DNA from: Chloroflexota bacterium
Lineage (GTDB): Bacteria; Chloroflexota; Limnocylindria; Limnocylindrales; CSP1-4
Reading direction: 5' to 3'
DNA: 64,000 nt
Assembly (NCBI GenBank): GCA_003141455.1
Contig: PLMA01000042.1
Coordinates: 1 to 64,000 of the forward strand
The first letter of the stretch is position 1, and every line of letters starts with the position of its first letter. Made by a program: the position numbers and the translations under genes. The notes under the pieces were generated by a model. That model searched no databases, was not told where the DNA came from, and worked only from the letters and a program-made list of their open reading frames with translations. Positions 60,104-64,000 of the stretch are shown here, one piece after another.

Positions 60104-61340
60104 TAACCCAACCTCGTTCGACTGTTTCGCGAGAGATCGAGAGCAGGATCCCGACGGCGGCGAGACTGACGGTCAACGACGAGCCGCCCGCCGAGACGAA
60201 TGGCAGCGTGATGCCGGTAACGGGAACTACCTGGACCACGACACCGATGTTGATCAGCGCCTGGAAGCATATCCAAGCTGTGATGCCCGCTGCCATTAGC
60301 CCCCCGAACGTGTCCGGGGCGCGGATCGCGGTCCGAATGCCGGCGAAGGCGAATGCGATGAGCAGGCCGATCACTACTGCCCCACCAACAAGTCCCAGCT
60401 CTTGGGCAATGACGGAGAAGATGAAGTCGTTCACGTCGCCTGGGACGGCGATTCGCGTGTTCCCGAGCCCGCTACCGAAGAGCCCGCCCGCGCTGAGCGC
60501 CTGAAGACCCTGGACGACCTGGTAGCAGGCGCCCCGCGGATCCGCCCACGGGTCCAACAGGCACCGCACGCGGTCGACCGGGTAGTGGCCGACACTGAGC
60601 ATCAGGAAGATGCCGCCGGCGCCGCCCACGAGCGCCGTGAAGGCCGCATGCAGAAGCTTCGCGCCGGCGATGAAGTAGAGCGAGAAGGCGATGAAGACGA
60701 TGACGCTGGCAGTGCCCAGATCCGGCTCCCGCACGACCAGAAGCAGGTAGGGCACGACGATGATCGCGAACGGGACGGTCCCCTTCCAGAAACTTCGGAT
60801 TTCGGTCCCTCGTGTCGCCAGCCAATGCGAGAGGTAGACCACGACAGCCAACTTCGCAACTTCGGCAGGATGGATATCCGGCAGAAACGGGCCGAGGTAG
60901 AGCCAGCGGGCGGAGCCGTGGCTGGAGATGCTCAGAGGGCTCGGGATCATGACGATGACCAGCAGGATCAGCGCCAGGACGGCGAGCGGAACGCTGACGA
61001 TCCGGAAGAAGCGGTAGTCGAGGCGCATGAAGAAGACCATCGCTGCCAGCCCCAGCAGACCGGCGACGATCTGAGGCGCCACGAGCTGGAAGGTGTTCTG
61101 GCTCTGTGCGTACGACGGAATCGCCGAGGCCGAATAGACCATCAGGATGCCGATCGCGAACAGGGCGACCACCGCCACCAGGATGATGTAGTCCGGCTCG
61201 TGAGCCTCGCGCTTCAGGACTCCGGGATCGCCCAGGACGTTGGCCTCGCGGCTGACCGGGCTCGGGCCGGACTTGCGCCTGACTCGGTCCCGTTCGGGCG
61301 GTTGGTCGGGCAGGCTCCAGCGGTCGCGCCGGCCGCTCAT
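60024..61340 (-). CDS. ftsW: Lipid II glycosyltransferase/cell division protein FtsW
   Basis: 438 aa SEDS protein. A 50-residue polar N-terminus precedes ten or so membrane spans starting YIILVAVVALFAIGILMVYSASA. SEDS signatures: DIHPAEVAKLAVVVYLSHWLA, VREPDLGTASVIVFIAFSL, FGSGLGNTRIAVPGDVNDFIFSVIAQELG and VPVTGITLPFVSAGGSSLTVSLAAVG. It polymerises septal glycan. ATG 61340 overlaps the murD stop by 4 bp; the 819 aa ORF-track entry is an out-of-frame murD extension. The basic tail overlaps the murG start by 80 bp. Confidence 0.95.
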   Translation of the reverse strand: MSGRRDRWSLPDQPPERDRVRRKSGPSPVSREANVLGDPGVLKREAHEPDYIILVAVVALFAIGILMVYSASAIPSYAQSQNTFQLVAPQIVAGLLGLAAMVFFMRLDYRFFRIVSVPLAVLALILLVIVMIPSPLSISSHGSARWLYLGPFLPDIHPAEVAKLAVVVYLSHWLATRGTEIRSFWKGTVPFAIIVVPYLLLVVREPDLGTASVIVFIAFSLYFIAGAKLLHAAFTALVGGAGGIFLMLSVGHYPVDRVRCLLDPWADPRGACYQVVQGLQALSAGGLFGSGLGNTRIAVPGDVNDFIFSVIAQELGLVGGAVVIGLLIAFAFAGIRTAIRAPDTFGGLMAAGITAWICFQALINIGVVVQVVPVTGITLPFVSAGGSSLTVSLAAVGILLSISRETVERGWVSASADSGRGYGGTYIPGSRRRTVAAG

Positions 61341-62902
61341 CGGGACGACCTCACCGCGCGTTGCTGCTCGGCCAGCGCCGCCACGGCGGCCTTGAAGGCC
61401 CGACCCCGCGCGGCATAGTCCACGAACATGTCGAAGCTGGCGGCGGCCGGGCTGAGCAGAACTGTCGCCGGCCCTGACGAACCGGCGGCGCCGCTGGCTT
61501 CGAGCAGGTCCCGGGCGATGGCGTCCCCACGGGCAACCGCCTCCTCGAGACTCGTAGCCAGCTCCACGCGCGTCATGCCGTTGCCTCGAAACATCTCCGC
61601 CAGTACCGGCCCCGACTCTCCGATCAAGACCGCGGCATCGGCGCGTGCCGCCGCGACGGGTCCCAGCCCGGAGAGGTCCACTCCCTTGTCGCGGCCTCCG
61701 GCGATGAGTACGAGCGGACGCGGGAAGGCTCGCAGAGCTGCAATCACGGCATCGGGCTGGGTTCCCTGCGAATCGTTGATGAACTGGACGCCGTCCACCG
61801 TCGCGACTCGCTCCAGGCGATGCTCCACTCCGGCGAACCCGGCGGCTGCGCTGCGGATGGCGTCCGGCGCCACTCCGAAGAGCAGGGCCACGGCCACCGC
61901 GGCCAGGGCGTTGGAGACGTTGTGCAGTCCCGGGATTGCCAGTTCGTCGACGGGCATGATCCGACCTCGAGGGCCCGTTTCGGCCCGGCCTCCGCCGGCC
62001 GCAGCCAGGCGCTCCACGGCCGAGGCCACGATCCAGCCCTCCTCCAGGCCGAGTCCTGCGGCGGCAGGGCGGCCCAGGCGGTAGCTCACCACCGGCGCAC
62101 GTCCGAGGGAGGCATACGTCGCCACGACCGGGTCGTCGGCGTTGATCACCAGCGCGCCGTTGCCGTCGACGAGCTCGGCCAGGCGTCGCTTGGCCCGCCG
62201 ATACGCCTCCAGGCTGCCGTGGCGGTCGAGATGATCGGATGTGACGTTGGTGTAGACGGCAACCGTGGTCCCTCGGGAGAGGGTGGGCAGCTGCAGCTCC
62301 GAGAGTTCGATGACGACGCGATGCTCGGGCGTCAACTCGGTCATGCACTCCACCAGCGGGACGCCGATGTTGCCGCCCAGGATCGTCGGGTGGACCGGAT
62401 CCCCCGCCAGCAGCGCCGCGATGAGAGATGAGGTCGTGGTCTTGCCCTTCGTGCCCGTGACTCCGATGGTCGGACAGGGGCACATCCGGAGCACGAGGTC
62501 CGCTTCGCTGACCAGTGCCGGAGAACCGGTCGGGTTCGCCAGATGGGCATCCACCACGACCCGGAGCGCGGCTCGCAGCCGGGGCTCAGTGGTCGGGAAG
62601 TCCGGGTTGATGCTCGGCGATGTGGCGATCAGGTCGGCCCCCGCCCACGTCCCGGCCGGCTCGACGTCGGGTCCGAGCGCAAGCTCGATGGGGCGCCGCC
62701 CGAGGGCTTCGGTCGCGGGAGCGAGCTCGGCGGCCGGCCGGACGTCGTAGACCGTGACCCGACAGCCGGCGTCGGCGAAGAAGCGGGCCAGGGCGATGCC
62801 GCTGCGGGCCAGACCCAGGACGGTGACCGAGCGCCCTGCCAGGGAGCCATCGCGGACGCCGGCCGCCGTGAGGCGGTCCAGATCCACGACAGAACGGGTC
62901 AT
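61337..62902 (-). CDS. murD: UDP-N-acetylmuramoyl-L-alanine:D-glutamate ligase
   Basis: 521 aa. N-terminal VTVLGLARSGIALARFFADAG; ATP P-loop IGVTGTKGKTTTSSLIA; NVTSDHLDRHGSLEAYRRAKRRL with the carbamoylated lysine region; PGLHNVSNALAAVAVAL; VEHRLERVATVDGVQFINDSQGTQPDAV; LIAGGRDKGVD; LLSPAAASFDMFVDYAARG. It adds D-Glu to UDP-MurNAc-Ala. The usual NDSKATN reads NDSQGTQ here. It starts 7 nt after mraY and overlaps ftsW by 4 bp. Confidence 0.95.
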   Translation of the reverse strand: MTRSVVDLDRLTAAGVRDGSLAGRSVTVLGLARSGIALARFFADAGCRVTVYDVRPAAELAPATEALGRRPIELALGPDVEPAGTWAGADLIATSPSINPDFPTTEPRLRAALRVVVDAHLANPTGSPALVSEADLVLRMCPCPTIGVTGTKGKTTTSSLIAALLAGDPVHPTILGGNIGVPLVECMTELTPEHRVVIELSELQLPTLSRGTTVAVYTNVTSDHLDRHGSLEAYRRAKRRLAELVDGNGALVINADDPVVATYASLGRAPVVSYRLGRPAAAGLGLEEGWIVASAVERLAAAGGGRAETGPRGRIMPVDELAIPGLHNVSNALAAVAVALLFGVAPDAIRSAAAGFAGVEHRLERVATVDGVQFINDSQGTQPDAVIAALRAFPRPLVLIAGGRDKGVDLSGLGPVAAARADAAVLIGESGPVLAEMFRGNGMTRVELATSLEEAVARGDAIARDLLEASGAAGSSGPATVLLSPAAASFDMFVDYAARGRAFKAAVAALAEQQRAVRSSR

Positions 62903-62909
62903 CGTCCGC

Positions 62910-63932
62910 CTACTTCGGTATCGAGGCGACGAAGAGCGTCACCCCGAGCATGCCGGCCAGGGCACCGACGATCCAGAAGCGCATCGTGATCTTCTCTTCG
63001 TCCCAGCCGCCCAGCTCGAAGTGGTGATGAAGCGGGGCCATCCGGAAGACACGCTTGCCACGGAGCTTGTAGCTGGCCACCTGGATGATGTCGGACGCGA
63101 CTTCGAGAACGAAGATGATCCCGATGAGGGGCAGGATCAGGACCTGGCCGGTGATGAGGGCCACCACGGCAAGCATCCCGCCGAGCGATAGCGCCCCGGA
63201 ATCGCCCATGAAGACCTGGGCCGGATGGACGTTGAACCACAGGAAGCCCAGGATCGCGCCGATCACGATCGCGTTGACCACGGCCAGGTTCTCCTGGGGA
63301 GGGTCGTTGAGCAGGGCGATGATCAAGAACGTGATGAACGCGAAGACGAGCGTCCCGCCGGCCAGCCCGTCCAGGCCGTCCGTCAAGTTCACTCCGTTGC
63401 TGGCCCCGACGATGGCGAAGATGGCGACCAGGATGAACAGGATCGCCCCCAACTCGATCTTGCGGTCGATCAGCGGGAGCAGGATCGTGTTGGTGATCTC
63501 GAAGTTGCCGACGAAGGGGACGCGGACGCCGTTGAAGCCGAAGTGGTTCTGGACGTAGACCGCTACTACGATCGCCACGACCAGCTGCCAGATGATCTTG
63601 TGGCGGCCGCGGATGCCGATCCCGGTGCGGGCGTTCAGATAGTCGTCGATCGCGCCGAGCGCTCCGACGATGGCGAGCACGAAGAGGGGCGAGTACGTGG
63701 AGGCGTCCAGGGCGTCAAAGACGAATGCCAGACCCAGGATCACAGCGACGATCAGGACGCCCCCCATCGTGGGCGTTCCCTCCTTGACCAGGTGACTCCC
63801 GGGCCCGTCCATCCGGATCTGCTTGCCCAGGCCCAACCAGTGCAGCAGCCGGAGGTAGGGCGGCATGAGGATGACCATGCAGGCGAAGGCGAGAAGCAGC
63901 CCCTGGATGAACTCGACTCCGTGCTCTTTCAC
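62910..63932 (-). CDS. mraY: Phospho-MurNAc-pentapeptide translocase
   Basis: 340 aa multispan membrane enzyme. KEGTPTMGGVLIV, GAIDDYLNARTGIGIRGRHKIIWQL (aspartate-rich motif), GASNGVNLTDGLDGLAGG, VFMGDSGALSLGGMLA and APLHHHFELGGWDEEKITMRFW. It makes lipid I from UDP-MurNAc-pentapeptide and undecaprenyl phosphate. The start is GTG 63932 with GAGGAGG 6-7 nt upstream, overlapping the previous gene by 4 bp (GTGA). Confidence 0.96.
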   Translation of the reverse strand: MKEHGVEFIQGLLLAFACMVILMPPYLRLLHWLGLGKQIRMDGPGSHLVKEGTPTMGGVLIVAVILGLAFVFDALDASTYSPLFVLAIVGALGAIDDYLNARTGIGIRGRHKIIWQLVVAIVVAVYVQNHFGFNGVRVPFVGNFEITNTILLPLIDRKIELGAILFILVAIFAIVGASNGVNLTDGLDGLAGGTLVFAFITFLIIALLNDPPQENLAVVNAIVIGAILGFLWFNVHPAQVFMGDSGALSLGGMLAVVALITGQVLILPLIGIIFVLEVASDIIQVASYKLRGKRVFRMAPLHHHFELGGWDEEKITMRFWIVGALAGMLGVTLFVASIPK

Positions 63933-64000
63933 CTGACCTCCTCATCGGTCGGGTGCGCTCCTCCCTGCGCCTCCGTGTCGGCGATCCAGCTCGCGAAGCC
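63929..64000 (-). CDS. C-terminal fragment of the gene upstream of mraY (murF by position)
   Basis: The minus strand is open from the window edge for 23 codons (GFASWIADTEAQGGAHPTDE...) and stops at a TGA overlapping the mraY GTG. The fragment is too short to identify by motif. In dcw clusters the gene before mraY is usually murF, so that is the positional guess only. Confidence 0.5.
   Translation of the reverse strand, partial: GFASWIADTEAQGGAHPTDEEVR

Noticed and set aside
61341-62483. N-terminal 381 residues of the 819 aa ORF containing FtsW
   Set aside because: This part is murD read in another frame. FtsW starts at ATG 61340 in an ATGA overlap with the murD stop.

Overview
The window looks like a chromosomal segment of a high-GC bacterium with tightly packed operons. 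Many genes overlap by 4 bp (ATGA), and Shine-Dalgarno sequences are AGGAGG-like. The content (SSB, a dcw cluster carrying ddl, ftsQ, ftsA and ftsZ, a BmpA-type nucleoside ABC transporter, a two-subunit glycine decarboxylase, many Cys-anchored solute-binding lipoproteins, IorAB with PaaK) best fits an uncultured Chloroflexota lineage such as the Limnocylindria/Ellin6529 group. That placement is inference from gene content and style, not from a marker tree. No CRISPR array, phage, IS element or rRNA was seen. There is one tRNA, Val-CAC.

Layout. 1-8 kb holds the 3' end of ssb and a nucleoside salvage block: punA and cdd (-), udp (+), and a bmpA-nupO-nupP-nupQ type nucleoside ABC importer (-). 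7.9-10.7 kb holds rsmI and a split NAD synthetase (amidotransferase plus synthetase). 10.7-27.5 kb holds two complete peptide/opine-type ABC systems back to back on the minus strand (dppBCDF twice), with four solute-binding lipoproteins in two paralogous pairs. The two upstream binding-protein genes each have a matching TTGACA-N17-CATAGT promoter. Stable stem-loops lie downstream of the binding-protein genes. 27.6-32.8 kb holds the glycine cleavage operon gcvT-gcvH-gcvPA-gcvPB with a Nudix gene upstream. 33-38.7 kb holds a DUF2520 oxidoreductase, aconitase, an aldo/keto reductase and a YCII-domain gene with an in-frame TGA near its natural start. 38.7-42.8 kb holds an arylpyruvate operon: iorA, iorB, paaK and a double-ACT protein. 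This IorA lacks the usual C-terminal ferredoxin domain.

43-50.8 kb holds the most interesting accessory locus: a plus-strand operon of lacI, sugar-binding lipoprotein, two permeases, a cytoplasmic serine hydrolase, a uridine-kinase-like P-loop kinase and a GH13 sucrose-phosphorylase-family enzyme. The enzyme reads more like a sucrose 6(F)-phosphate phosphorylase than a sucrose phosphorylase. There is no ABC ATPase. Two overlapping LacI operators sit at the promoter. The layout suggests ABC import, intracellular de-esterification and/or phosphorylation, then phosphorolysis to glucose 1-phosphate.

50.9-64 kb is the cell-wall and division cluster on the minus strand, in transcription order: [murF?]-mraY-murD-ftsW-murG-murB-ddl-ftsQ-ftsA-yjbQ-ftsZ-yggS-yggU. 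murC is not in it, ftsW and murG overlap by 80 bp, FtsQ and MurB carry low-complexity insertions, and a LexA-like GAAC-N4-GTTC palindrome lies upstream of ftsZ.
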